A stretch of DNA of 64,000 nucleotides from Shewanella oneidensis MR-1 (GTDB lineage Bacteria; Pseudomonadota; Gammaproteobacteria; Enterobacterales; Shewanellaceae). Shown piece by piece: positions 18,714 to 28,181 of this stretch (positions are counted from its first letter, which is position 1; each line of letters begins with the position of its first letter). The position numbers and the translations under genes are program-made. The notes under the pieces were generated by a model. The model did not search any database. It had not been told where the DNA came from and was given only the letters and a program-made list of their open reading frames with translations. The stretch is taken from the NCBI RefSeq assembly GCF_000146165.2, contig NC_004347.2, positions 1,550,001-1,614,000 of the forward strand, given 5' to 3'.

Positions 18714-20318
18714 GTGAAACGCATATTAATGGTTGCAGCCGAAAATGGGGCACTCAAAGGGGCAAAAGTGGGGGGGATGGCGGATGTGATCCGCGATTTA
18801 CCCCAAGCTCTCGCGGGCGTTGGGATCCAAGCCGATGTCATTATGCCAAGCTACGGCTTTTTAACCGCCCAAGGTGCTAAGCAAATTGGTGAGTTTGATG
18901 TGAGCTTTGCCGGGCGACATGAGCTTATAAAGCTATATTGGCTGGCGCATCCTCTGGTACCAGGCGCCAATATTTACTTGCTCGAGCATGGGCTTTGGCA
19001 ATCGATCCCCGGGCAAATTTACAGCCAAGGCACTAAGGATCGCCCCTTTGCCGATGATGCGACTAAGTTTGCCTTCCTGTGTGTAAGCGTTGCCAAAGCT
19101 TTAGTGACTGGGCTTGTGCCCATGCCGCAGCTGCTGCATCTGCATGACTGGCATACGGGATGTTTAGCCATGCTGCGGGCATTAGCGCCTGAATATCAGG
19201 CATTGCAAGCCATTGAATGTGTGTTTTCAATTCACAATCTGGCGTTACAGGGGATTAGGCCGCTCGGCCATGATGCATCCTCTTTCGCGGCTTGGTTTCC
19301 TAGCCTGTTTGCCCACTTGGATGTGACTCAACTCGCGGACATTATTGATCCCCGTTATCCCCATTGTATTAACCCGATGCGGATGGGTATTCGACTCGCC
19401 GATAGGGTGCATTTAGTCTCACCCACTTATGCCAAGGAAGTGCTATTACCCTCGCAACCCGAGCGAGGTTTTTTCGGTGGCGAAGGGCTTGAGGCCGATT
19501 TGCAACATAAAGCTGACCAAGGTCGGGTGTTGGGGATTTTAAATGGTTGTGATTATCCCCAAGCGTTGACGAAAAAGTCTTTCAAGCGAATGGGATTAGC
19601 TGAGTTTACGGCCTTACTGAGTGATATTGAGTCGGCTTTAGTACAGTGGCAGGCGACTCAAAGTCAGGTTCGTGGCGTCGATATGATCGCTTTTACTCGG
19701 CTGCAAGCGCTTTGGCGTCAAGCATCATTGGAGGCGTTTCCAGCCTTTTTGCTGACCTCCGTTGGGCGTCTTACTGACCAAAAGGTGTTGATCTTACGCC
19801 ATATTCTACCTTCAGGGTTATCTGTGTTGGAGACGCTGCTGTTACAGTTACAGCAAACGCAGCCTAACGCGCTGTTTGTGCTGCTTGGCAGTGGTGACCC
19901 AGAGATAGGACAATTTTTTCAAACCCTTGCGGCTAAGTATGCTCATTTTGTATTTTTACAGGGCTACCACGAAGCACTCTCGCAATGTCTTTACCAATAT
20001 GGGGACTTATTGCTTATGCCGAGTTCCTTTGAGCCCTGCGGTATCAGCCAAATGCTCGCCATGCGTAGCGGTCAACCCTGCCTAGTGCATGGCGTTGGCG
20101 GATTACAGGATACGGTCGAGGATGGTGTCGATGGCTTTGTCTTTTATGGCGAAGATATCAAAAGTCAGGGCGAGGCTTTGCTGGCGAAGCTGGCCGAAGC
20201 ACTAGAGAAATTTGACAGTAGTGATTGGACGCAACTAAAGCGTAAGGCAAAAGCACGGCGTTTTGATTGGCGTAGCATCGCCCTTGATTACAAGAAACAA
20301 CTTTATAACATTTTGTGA
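18714..20318 (+). CDS. glgA: glycogen synthase (GT5), divergent
   Basis: Adds glucose from ADP-glucose to the growing alpha-1,4 chain. It is 534 residues, longer than E. coli GlgA (477). The N-terminal KVGGMADVIRDLP (Lys18) is the ADP-glucose binding motif, where most homologues have KVGGLADV. HLHDWHTG (~140-147) and the C-terminal PSSFEPCGISQMLAMRSGQP (Glu nucleophile region) are present. The start is a GTG with AGGAG 11 bases upstream. It lies 52 bp after glgC. The extra length comes from inserted segments in the second half, such as the stretch near residues 300-350. Confidence 0.93.
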   Translation: MKRILMVAAENGALKGAKVGGMADVIRDLPQALAGVGIQADVIMPSYGFLTAQGAKQIGEFDVSFAGRHELIKLYWLAHPLVPGANIYLLEHGLWQSIPGQIYSQGTKDRPFADDATKFAFLCVSVAKALVTGLVPMPQLLHLHDWHTGCLAMLRALAPEYQALQAIECVFSIHNLALQGIRPLGHDASSFAAWFPSLFAHLDVTQLADIIDPRYPHCINPMRMGIRLADRVHLVSPTYAKEVLLPSQPERGFFGGEGLEADLQHKADQGRVLGILNGCDYPQALTKKSFKRMGLAEFTALLSDIESALVQWQATQSQVRGVDMIAFTRLQALWRQASLEAFPAFLLTSVGRLTDQKVLILRHILPSGLSVLETLLLQLQQTQPNALFVLLGSGDPEIGQFFQTLAAKYAHFVFLQGYHEALSQCLYQYGDLLLMPSSFEPCGISQMLAMRSGQPCLVHGVGGLQDTVEDGVDGFVFYGEDIKSQGEALLAKLAEALEKFDSSDWTQLKRKAKARRFDWRSIALDYKKQLYNIL

Positions 20319-20427
20319 GTTGGCCCTTGTAATTAGATCATGATTTGTAAGCAATTCTGCTACACTTGTGGGAAAAAGTTATCGTAAGATAATTCTCTCT
20401 CTCATTTCTGGAGTTGCTTCCACATTC

Positions 20428-23400
20428 ATGGATAAAAGCATTTTCTTACCTTTAGTGCAAAATGCGGCTTTATTGCTGGCGCTGGTATTTTTGTATGATG
20501 CGATTCCTAAAAAGCATCAGCGGCAGTATTTTTTACTCTGGCGGCTGGGAATTGGCGTACTCATAGGTGGCATTGGTGTCGCGATTATGAGTACACCATG
20601 GATGTATGAACCTGGGATTATTTTCGATACCCGCTCAGTGCTTTTATGTGTTTCAGGTTTATTTTTTGGCGGTTTGCCAACGGCAATCGCCGTGGTTATC
20701 ACTGCGCTTTATCGGCTGAGTATTGGTGGTGTTGCCATGTGGGTTGGGGTTGGAGTGATTATTACCTCTGGCCTTATTGGCGTGATATGGCGGCATTATC
20801 GTAAGGCCCACCTCGCGAGTATTTCGGGCACAGAAGTGATTAGTTTTGCTTTCTTAGTGCATTTAGTCATGTTGTCATGGTTTTTTCTATTGCCTGGCCA
20901 ACATGTAGTACCTGTTCTGTCTAAAATCACCTTACCTATATTATTGATTTATCCCCTCGCAACATGGTTGTTGAGTCGTTTACTGTCCCGCCGCTTTGAA
21001 TTGGAGCGAGATGAACAAATCCGTTTGCAAGATGATTTCTTGTTCCGTAGCCAATTTAACATCGGCAATATTGGGATTGCGATAACGGGTATTGATCAAA
21101 AGTGGATTAAAGTGAATCCAAGGCTTTGCCAGATGCTGAAGTACTCAGAAGATGAGTTGTTGCATATGACCTGGAAGCAGCTCACTCACCCAGATGATCT
21201 CGACGCTGATGTTGCCAAATTTGAGCAGATGCTTGCCGGTAATATTGATAATTATGAATTGGATAAACGCTTTATCGCGAAGAATGGCTCACTGGTTTAC
21301 ACCCATATGACGGTGGCCTGTAAGCGTACGAATCATCAGGTATTACTGGTGATTTCGGGGTATTTGGATGTAACAGCCCAAACCCTTGCCGATAGAGAAG
21401 TGCTTGCCAGTCGTGAACAGCTCGAATTGGTATTAAGCAGCAGCGATCTCGGGGTATGGGACTGGGACATTCGTAATGATCATATTGAGCGCAATACCCG
21501 CAGCGCCGATATTTTAGGGTGCGATATCGACATGCTTAATGCCAATAGTCGGCAGTGGATGGACTCGATCGTTGCTGAAGATCGACCTCAAGTGCTGCAA
21601 TCAATTGAAGCCCACATCCGCGGAGAAACGCCGCAGCATAAGATGGAATACCGCTTAAAAACCCTCAACCGTGATATTCGCTGGATATTAGATACGGGCA
21701 AGGTAGTGAGTCGCGATGCCAACAATAATGCCCTAAGAATGTGCGGTACTTATACCGATATCACCGAAGCTAAGTTGATTGAAGAGTCCTTAAAACTCTC
21801 GGCATTGGTGTATGACAATAGCTCAGAAGCCATGAGCGTGCTCGATGAAAATGGTGTGATTATTACCGTAAACGCCGCCTTTACTGATATTACCGGTTAT
21901 AGCGAGTCTGAAATCCGTGGGCAGCATATTCGTATGATGTATTGCGACCTCAATGGCCATGAGTTTTATCAGCAGATGAATGATGATATCCGCAATAAAG
22001 GCGAGTGGCAGGGTGAGATGCGCCAACGGCGCAGAAACAATGAAGAATATGTGATTTGGTTAACCATCAACACCATCAAAGATAAAGATGGTTTACCGCA
22101 CCGCCGTGTTGCACTCTTTTCCGATATTACCGATAAAAAACAAAGTGAACATTTAATCTGGAAGCAGGCAAACTACGATACCTTAACCGGCTTACCTAAC
22201 AGGCGCATGTTGCTCGAATATTTAAGTGCCGAAATCAAGACGGCCGACCGCAACCGTAATCACTTTGCGTTGATGTTTCTCGACCTCGATTACTTTAAAG
22301 AGGTTAACGATACCCTAGGTCATGCCATGGGGGATTTATTACTGATTGAAACCGCAAGCCGCTTAAAATCCTGTGTACGGGACGCTGATGTGGTAGCGCG
22401 ACTTGGCGGTGATGAATTTACCGTGGTGCTCAGTTCAATGGCGGATCATAAGGGGATTGAGCGAGTTGCTGAGCATATTTTAAGGCGTATTGCCGAGCCC
22501 TATTACTTAGGTGAAGAAACCACCCATATCAGCGCGAGTATTGGGATCACGCTTTATCCGGACGATTCGCCCAGCATTGAGGGCTTGCTAAAACATGCGG
22601 ATCAAGCCATGTATGCGGCAAAAGATCAGGGGCGCAACCGGTTTAACTACTTTACGCCTTCGATGCAGGAATACGCAAAATATCGCATGCGATTAATCCA
22701 CGATCTCCGTCAAGCGGTGCTTAATAAAGAATTTGAGCTGCACTATCAACCGATAGTGACCATGGCGACTGGTGAAGTGCTTAAAGCTGAAGCCTTGTTA
22801 CGCTGGTTCCATCCGGAGCGGGGCTCGGTGTCGCCGGCGGAGTTTATTCCCGTCGCTGAAGATACTGGGCTAATTGTTGAGATTGGTAATTGGGTATTTG
22901 AACAGGCCGCGCGCCAAAGTGCCCAGTGGCGCAAGACACTCGGCGTTGAAATTCAGATCAGTGTTAACAAATCGCCCATTCAGTTCCGTGATGAGGGGGC
23001 ATTGTTACACAATTGGCTCGAGTTACTGCAACAGCTTGATGTCACGGGGGCGGGCGTTTGTGTGGAAATTACCGAGGGGCTATTGCTTGATGCCAGCATG
23101 GGGGTGACCGAAAAACTGTTAGCCTACAGGGATGCGGGCGTACAAGTATCTTTAGATGATTTTGGTACCGGCTATTCATCACTGGCGTATTTGAAGAAAT
23201 TCGATATCGACTATTTAAAAATAGATCAATCTTTTACTCGCAATATTGATACGGATGAAAACGATCACACCTTGTGTGAAGCCATTATTGTGATGGCCCA
23301 TAAATTGGGCATGAAAGTCATCGCCGAAGGGGTTGAGACTGAGGCGCAGCGGCAGGTATTGCTCAGGGCTGGCTGTGATTATGGCCAAGGCTATTTATTC

Positions 23401-23451
23401 TCTAAACCGGTGAGTGCCAGTGAGTTTGCCAGCAAGTATTTGCTGACCTAA
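20428..23451 (+). CDS. membrane PAS-GGDEF-EAL cyclic-di-GMP protein
   Basis: Predicted bifunctional c-di-GMP synthase/phosphodiesterase of 1007 residues. The N-terminal ~190 residues form about six membrane helices with a 5TMR-LYT-like segment (GIIFDTRSVLLCVSGLFFGG). Three PAS/PAC domains follow (~205-315, 325-440, 450-560). The GGDEF domain has an intact LGGDEF at ~659-664, and the EAL domain an intact EALLRW (788) plus DDFGTGYSSL, so both activities may be retained. Start: ATG 20428; an in-frame GTG at 20368 is possible. It lies 109 bp after glgA without a terminator, so it may be co-transcribed with the glycogen genes. Confidence 0.9.
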   Translation: MDKSIFLPLVQNAALLLALVFLYDAIPKKHQRQYFLLWRLGIGVLIGGIGVAIMSTPWMYEPGIIFDTRSVLLCVSGLFFGGLPTAIAVVITALYRLSIGGVAMWVGVGVIITSGLIGVIWRHYRKAHLASISGTEVISFAFLVHLVMLSWFFLLPGQHVVPVLSKITLPILLIYPLATWLLSRLLSRRFELERDEQIRLQDDFLFRSQFNIGNIGIAITGIDQKWIKVNPRLCQMLKYSEDELLHMTWKQLTHPDDLDADVAKFEQMLAGNIDNYELDKRFIAKNGSLVYTHMTVACKRTNHQVLLVISGYLDVTAQTLADREVLASREQLELVLSSSDLGVWDWDIRNDHIERNTRSADILGCDIDMLNANSRQWMDSIVAEDRPQVLQSIEAHIRGETPQHKMEYRLKTLNRDIRWILDTGKVVSRDANNNALRMCGTYTDITEAKLIEESLKLSALVYDNSSEAMSVLDENGVIITVNAAFTDITGYSESEIRGQHIRMMYCDLNGHEFYQQMNDDIRNKGEWQGEMRQRRRNNEEYVIWLTINTIKDKDGLPHRRVALFSDITDKKQSEHLIWKQANYDTLTGLPNRRMLLEYLSAEIKTADRNRNHFALMFLDLDYFKEVNDTLGHAMGDLLLIETASRLKSCVRDADVVARLGGDEFTVVLSSMADHKGIERVAEHILRRIAEPYYLGEETTHISASIGITLYPDDSPSIEGLLKHADQAMYAAKDQGRNRFNYFTPSMQEYAKYRMRLIHDLRQAVLNKEFELHYQPIVTMATGEVLKAEALLRWFHPERGSVSPAEFIPVAEDTGLIVEIGNWVFEQAARQSAQWRKTLGVEIQISVNKSPIQFRDEGALLHNWLELLQQLDVTGAGVCVEITEGLLLDASMGVTEKLLAYRDAGVQVSLDDFGTGYSSLAYLKKFDIDYLKIDQSFTRNIDTDENDHTLCEAIIVMAHKLGMKVIAEGVETEAQRQVLLRAGCDYGQGYLFSKPVSASEFASKYLLT

Positions 23452-23653
23452 ACACCTAGGCGAGAACGGTTTATCAAGCGCGCAGCGTTTTTGCCTATAA
23501 ATCGGCCGCGAATTTTGCTAGACTCCGCGGCCCCATTTAAGGGCATGATGCAGAAAATTAATAATGTTGAAGAGTACAATAAGTCATCTCTTCGATTCGT
23601 CTCTTGTTTACTGCGCATTTAGCAATTCTACCGACTAACACCTAAGAGTTCCT
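23452..23653 (+). promoter_or_regulatory. promoter and possible long leader of the helicase gene
   Basis: About 200 bp between the GGDEF-EAL stop and the DEAD-box start. TAGACT at ~23519 is a candidate -10, which would leave a 5' leader of about 125 bases. Long leaders are known for cold-induced helicase genes, but no structure is proven here. Confidence 0.3.
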
Positions 23654-25024
23654 ATGAAATTTGACACACTCGGCTTATCTTCACCTCTTTTGAATGCGAT
23701 AACTGAGTGTGGCTATCAGCAGCTCACTCAAGTGCAACAACAGGTTATTCCCCTCGCGTTAGTGGGTAAGGATATTATGGCCTGTGCTCAAACGGGAACC
23801 GGTAAAACCGCTGCCTTTGCTTTACCCGTGCTAGAGCAATTAGCTGCCAAGCCTGCCGATAAACCGTTGCTGCGTGCCTTAGTGATGACGCCAACCCGAG
23901 AATTAGCGATTCAAGTTTGTGCGAATATTCAAAAATATAGCCAATTTTTGCCCCTCAAAACCTTAGCGGTTTATGGCGGTGCGAATATGAATCCCCAGCG
24001 CAAAGGGGTCGAGCAGGGCGTGGATATCCTCGTCGCCACTCCAGGGAGACTATTTGATATTATTGGCCAGTTCAATTTAGATCTGTCCAGTGTAACCACC
24101 TTAGTGATTGACGAAGCGGATCGTATGCTCGATTTAGGCTTTGTACGCGACATTGAAAAGGTGAAGCGCCTTATCGCGCCAGTACATCAAACCATGCTGT
24201 TTTCTGCTACCTATAGCGATGCGGTGAAGCAGCTCTCCCATAAGATGCTTAATCAACCCCAGTGGGTTAATGTTGCAGAAAATACCACGGCATCGACTGT
24301 AGAACAGTTAGTGTATCGGGTCGATAAACGTCGCAAAGCAGAGTTATTATCTGAGCTGGTGGGGCGTAATAATTGGCGCCAAGTGTTGGTGTTCGCCAGT
24401 ACTAAGGAATGCGCTGAGCATTTATTGCAGGAGTTAACGCTCGACGGCATTAGCGCAGGCGTCTTCCATGGGGATAAAACTCAAGGGGCTCGTAATCGTG
24501 TGCTCGATGATTTTAAAGCTGGAAAACTGCGCGTGTTGGTGGCGACCGATGTTGCTGCCCGCGGGCTTGATATTCAGGCGCTGCCCTTAGTGATAAACCT
24601 AGAGTTGCCTTTTTTGGCGGAAGATTATGTCCATCGTATTGGCCGTACCGGCCGAGCAGGACTGTCAGGTCGAGCCATTTCATTTGTCAGTCCCGCGGAT
24701 GATGAAATGCTCGCTGAGATTGAAGCTTTAATTGGCGAAAAACTCCCCGTCACCGTCCAGCCAGGTTACGAAGAAGGCACACCACTTCCGGCGCGTTACC
24801 GCGATCTGCCCGTGGTAACCACCAAGACAAAATGGAGCTATAAAGCGCCAAAGGATCGCACTATTGGCAAATCAAGTGCTGGTGGAAAGTCGAGTGAGAG
24901 CCAAGCCCGAGCGAGAAAATCCCCTTCCCGTGAAGGTAAATATTCAAAAGATAAAGCTAAAGTTAGTCCATCTCAGCCTCAGCGTTCTGGTGGCAAGCCC
25001 CATAGCGGCCACAAACTAAAGTAG
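23654..25024 (+). CDS. DEAD-box RNA helicase, RhlE-like
   Basis: An ATP-dependent RNA helicase of 456 residues, likely acting in ribosome assembly or RNA decay. Motifs in order: Q motif (GYQQLTQVQQQ), I (AQTGTGKT), Ia (PTRELAIQ), GG, Ib (TPGR), II (DEADRMLD), III (SAT), then in the second lobe VFASTKECAEHL, VATDVAARGLDIQ and HRIGRTGRAG (motif VI). A basic, Ser/Lys-rich tail of ~75 residues follows, as in RhlE. The ~200-bp upstream gap has no gene and may hold a long 5' leader. It ends before a terminator at 25100. Confidence 0.92.
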   Translation: MKFDTLGLSSPLLNAITECGYQQLTQVQQQVIPLALVGKDIMACAQTGTGKTAAFALPVLEQLAAKPADKPLLRALVMTPTRELAIQVCANIQKYSQFLPLKTLAVYGGANMNPQRKGVEQGVDILVATPGRLFDIIGQFNLDLSSVTTLVIDEADRMLDLGFVRDIEKVKRLIAPVHQTMLFSATYSDAVKQLSHKMLNQPQWVNVAENTTASTVEQLVYRVDKRRKAELLSELVGRNNWRQVLVFASTKECAEHLLQELTLDGISAGVFHGDKTQGARNRVLDDFKAGKLRVLVATDVAARGLDIQALPLVINLELPFLAEDYVHRIGRTGRAGLSGRAISFVSPADDEMLAEIEALIGEKLPVTVQPGYEEGTPLPARYRDLPVVTTKTKWSYKAPKDRTIGKSSAGGKSSESQARARKSPSREGKYSKDKAKVSPSQPQRSGGKPHSGHKLK

Positions 25025-25099
25025 TGACTGCCAATTCCCAATCGACCTGAATATAGGTGTTTCAATCCTTGTCAGGTTTTGTGGGGATATTCCTTTATC

Positions 25100-25122
25100 A
25101 GCGCGCCCAAGGCGCGCTTTTT
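25100..25122 (+). terminator. terminator after the DEAD-box helicase gene
   Basis: AGCGCGCC and GGCGCGCT flank a 3-base loop and are followed by TTTT. It lies 75 bp after the helicase stop and before the GTPase gene. Confidence 0.88.
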
Positions 25123-25195
25123 GTTGAGCTTTACGTTGAATATCCCTACACTCGAATGCCCCTAAACGTTGCCAGTTCCCCCGCGAGTGTTGCCC

Positions 25196-26293
25196 ATGAT
25201 AGTCAAAGCCATTCCCACCAATATCATCACAGGTTTTTTAGGTGTCGGTAAAACATCTTTAATTAAACAGCTACTTAAAACCAAACCCGAGGGGGAGACT
25301 TGGGCCGTATTGGTGAATGAATTTGGTGAAGTAGGCATTGATGCGTGTCTTTTAGCTGCAAACAACAGTGGGGTGCAAATTCGTGAAGTCGCAGGTGGCT
25401 GTATGTGCTGTGCTGCGGGCGTACCGACCCAAGTGGCTATCAATCAACTGATCGCCCGAGCTAAGCCTGATAGATTGCTGATTGAACCTACGGGATTGGG
25501 GCATCCTAATGAAATCATCAAGGTACTCAGCGCCCCCCATTATCAACATGTTATCCGCCTTCAAAGTACCTTGTGCCTTATCGATGCCCGTAAATTAATG
25601 GATGAACGCTACCGCGGGCATGATAATTTTATCCAGCAGTTGCAAGTGGCCGATGTGATTATCACAACCAAAACTGATTTATACCCTGAGTTTGAAGCGC
25701 TACATGACCAACAATTGGACTTGGAATTAGCTCAGTATCTCAATGCGTTACAACTCGTTGATACGCCAGTTGTGGAGCATAGTGCATCGCAAGGCTTATC
25801 AACTCGTTTACTTGAATACCTTAAGCAGCCACGGCGTGATATACCGAGGGCGCCGAGCTACAAAGCCGCTAGCGTGGTGAGCCAACCTCAGAGTTTACTG
25901 CTTAATAGCGCCGAAACATTGGGATTACAGGGCGTATTTGCAAAGAGCGTTAGCGAGGATGGTGATTACATTGAACCGCAAGAGAGGGTACGTAAGCAAA
26001 ATCAAGGTGAGGGCTGTTTTAGCTGTGGATGGGTATTTAATCCTTTACAAGAATTTGATTTTGATAAGTTAATGCAATTTATCTCCGAACAGACTCAAGT
26101 GAATCCTACTTTGCTGCGTGTGAAGGCTGTGATGATTACGAGCGATGGCATAGCTGGGATCAATTGGAGCGATGGGGATATGGCTGTCACTGAACTTGAT
26201 GATAGCCTAGATTCTCGGCTGGAGATGATTGCAACCCAAGATTTGGATTGGGATCGCATCGAGCAGGCTTTGGTTGAGTGTTTAGTTGGTTAA
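25196..26293 (+). CDS. yeiR: CobW/COG0523 GTPase, YeiR-like metal chaperone
   Basis: A G3E-family P-loop GTPase of 365 residues, probably a zinc-handling protein. Walker A is GFLGVGKTS (13-21), the metal-binding GGCMCC motif is at 67-72, the Walker B region is LLIEPTGLGHP, and TKTD is the guanine-specificity motif (NKxD in most G proteins). The C-terminal CobW_C domain has QGEGCFSCGWVFNPLQEFDF. Overall pattern matches E. coli YeiR from memory. The ATG at 25196 (MIVKAIPTNI) starts the conserved strand; the frame is open 27 bases upstream without family sequence. It is convergent with the binding protein gene, 13 bp apart. Confidence 0.87.
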   Translation: MIVKAIPTNIITGFLGVGKTSLIKQLLKTKPEGETWAVLVNEFGEVGIDACLLAANNSGVQIREVAGGCMCCAAGVPTQVAINQLIARAKPDRLLIEPTGLGHPNEIIKVLSAPHYQHVIRLQSTLCLIDARKLMDERYRGHDNFIQQLQVADVIITTKTDLYPEFEALHDQQLDLELAQYLNALQLVDTPVVEHSASQGLSTRLLEYLKQPRRDIPRAPSYKAASVVSQPQSLLLNSAETLGLQGVFAKSVSEDGDYIEPQERVRKQNQGEGCFSCGWVFNPLQEFDFDKLMQFISEQTQVNPTLLRVKAVMITSDGIAGINWSDGDMAVTELDDSLDSRLEMIATQDLDWDRIEQALVECLVG

Positions 26294-26306
26294 TGGAAGA
26301 CGTTGA

Positions 26307-27083
26307 TTAATCGGTGAGTGTTGAATTAGGAATGGTGACACCTCGCTCTTTTGCCAGTGTAGCCAGTTCCCCACTTTGAATCATATGTTGCATAAAGTGG
26401 TCAAAATTTTGCTTAAGTGCTTGAAATTGTGTTGATTTAGGGAAAGCCATAAACCCATCTTGGATATCAATTGTTGGTAGAATCGGTGTTATTGCTTGTG
26501 GGATCTTGATTTGCGCGAGCACGGCTTGAGTATTGCGTACATTGGTTGCAAGCAAATCAAGATCGCCGCGGGATAAGCGTTCAATACCGCTTTTTAGATC
26601 GGTAAATTCATTGATCGTCAGCTCCTTAGTTCGTTCGGTAAATAAATAGCCGTAACTCCAGCCTTGCATCTTACCTATTCTTAATCTGTTGATGCTGGCA
26701 TAGCTGCCATCCCAAGATGTGGGACTATTGACTCTGGCATAAAAAACAATTTCATCGCGGTAAAAGGGCTGAGCTGAAAAGGCTAAGCGCTTTTGCCGCT
26801 CTTCAGAAACATAGGGACCAATTAAAATATCTGCTTGGCCACGCTCGACCATAGATTGAGCTCGGCGCCAAGGGGTTATTTGATAGTGAATAGTCACTTG
26901 TTGTTGCTTGGCAAACCGATTGAGAATATCCACCCCTAAGCCAGTGTATTCACCATTCGATTGTTGTTCAAAAATTTGGCTAAAATGAGTGCCAACGGCA
27001 AGTAATTCCTGTGCTTTTACGGGAAAACCTAAGCAAACGAGTGTCAGCAAAATTAACCTTATTAAGGTGTTATTTGATGCCAT
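26307..27083 (-). CDS. periplasmic amino-acid-type solute-binding protein
   Basis: A 258-residue SBP_bac_3 family protein with a signal peptide (TLIRLILLTLVCLGFPVKA, cut after ~residue 24). Landmarks are NGEYTGLGVDILNRFAKQQ, PWRRAQSMVERGQADILIGP and FSAQPFYRDEIVFYARV. No permease or ATPase gene is adjacent, so it is an orphan; Shewanella genomes often hold such stand-alone binding proteins. The start at 27083 has AAAGGAA 5 bases upstream; an ATG 45 bases earlier would place polar sequence before the signal peptide and is rejected. Ligand unknown. Confidence 0.82.
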   Translation of the reverse strand: MASNNTLIRLILLTLVCLGFPVKAQELLAVGTHFSQIFEQQSNGEYTGLGVDILNRFAKQQQVTIHYQITPWRRAQSMVERGQADILIGPYVSEERQKRLAFSAQPFYRDEIVFYARVNSPTSWDGSYASINRLRIGKMQGWSYGYLFTERTKELTINEFTDLKSGIERLSRGDLDLLATNVRNTQAVLAQIKIPQAITPILPTIDIQDGFMAFPKSTQFQALKQNFDHFMQHMIQSGELATLAKERGVTIPNSTLTD

Positions 27084-27427
27084 GGCATTCCTTTGATGGT
27101 TGTTAATCCCTATAGGAATATAGCGCAAGTATGGGGAGTGTGTTAATCGAATGGCCGCTCACTCTGGATATTGGCAAATTGTACATTGTTACGTATTCCT
27201 ATCTGCGCGTACCAGTCCTTCACTTAAGAGCAACTAATCCCGATAATAAAAATATAACTAAATAAATTTATTGATAATTTGCCCATTTGTAAACGCAAGT
27301 TTATTGGTTTAAATTTGTATCATTGCCCTCTTTTCTTAATGTGGAGAGGCTTTTATTGTTCAGGCAAGTTCAAGCAAACTGGGTTATGCTGCGCCGCAAA
27401 CGCATATTTTTGGAAAATAGTGAGTCC
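27084..27427. other. divergent intergenic region, 344 bp
   Basis: AT-rich, between the binding-protein gene and the DUF3087-like gene. It should hold both promoters, but no operator or RNA structure stands out. Confidence 0.35.
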
Positions 27428-27949
27428 ATGAAGTTACAGCACATTGATAAAGCCCTTTACCGCAGCAATATGAACCTGTTTATGATGGTCTTAGTCTTGG
27501 CCTTAATTATCTGCTCCCTTGGCTTTGGGGCGGGGTTGATTGCACTTTTTGGCGTTGAGGCTGTGCCTGGAGAACCTACGGGGAATTTCCATTGGAATTT
27601 ACTTGGGGTGATATTGGCGGCATTGCTTTGTAGCGCCATCGTGTATCAGCTAAAAACTCAGCCTTTTTTGAAGGAAATTTATTATGTATGGCAGTTAAAG
27701 CAACTGCAAAATCGCATTTACCGTAAGCTGAATAAAATCAAAGCCGCAGCCACGAGCAATGATATAAATGCATTGATTACACTACTGTTTTACTTCACCA
27801 GTTTACGACAGGTGTATTTGCTGGATGATAATACGCTGACTTTATCAGCCGTTGATAAGGAGCTAACGCAGGTACAGGAACAGTGTGAAGCTTTAGGATT
27901 AACGCTATCGGCTGAGCAATTTGAGGTCGAACTGTTAGCGGGGTTTTAA
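27428..27949 (+). CDS. DUF3087-like inner-membrane protein
   Basis: A 173-residue protein of unknown function. Two membrane helices (MNLFMMVLVLALIICSLGFGAGLIALF at ~15-41 and a second at ~58-75) are followed by a mostly helical cytoplasmic part with basic QLKQLQNRIYRKLNKIKAA and an acidic C-terminus. The pattern matches DUF3087 proteins of Vibrio and Shewanella as I remember them. I chose ATG 27428 (MKLQHIDKALYRSN); an in-frame ATG at 27386 has no better support. A MITE-like repeat begins 8 bp after the stop. Confidence 0.7.
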   Translation: MKLQHIDKALYRSNMNLFMMVLVLALIICSLGFGAGLIALFGVEAVPGEPTGNFHWNLLGVILAALLCSAIVYQLKTQPFLKEIYYVWQLKQLQNRIYRKLNKIKAAATSNDINALITLLFYFTSLRQVYLLDDNTLTLSAVDKELTQVQEQCEALGLTLSAEQFEVELLAGF

Positions 27950-27957
27950 CCTATCTA

Positions 27958-28075
27958 ATACCAATCGTATTAAATATCTGTTCATTCAGCGGGAGTTAAA
28001 CGGGCTTTAGACAAGGCGAAGGCTTGAAGGCATAGTGGTGCTCTGAACTGATTAGATATTTAATGTGATTGATAT
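27958..28075. repeat. short MITE-like element, 118 bp, relative of 2589-2867
   Basis: The left 22 bp (ATACCAATCGTATTAAATATCT) are identical to the reverse complement of the right end of the 2589-2867 element, and its right end differs from that element's left end by one base. The internal block CTTTAGACAAGGCGAAGGCT is also shared. It is inverted and internally deleted compared with the larger copy. Confidence 0.8.
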
Positions 28076-28107
28076 AATCATTGAACGATTAAATAACTTA
28101 TTGAGCT

Positions 28108-28142
28108 TTAAAAAAGTGAGTGCCTACACACTCACTTTTTTA
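28108..28142. terminator. bidirectional terminator between DUF3087-like and POT genes
   Basis: AAAAAGTGAGTG and CACTCACTTTTT flank a 6-base loop, with T-rich tails on both strands, between convergent genes. Confidence 0.85.
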
Positions 28143-28181
28143 TTGGGATCAGTTAAAGGCGTGCATAACGCGGTTAATCCA

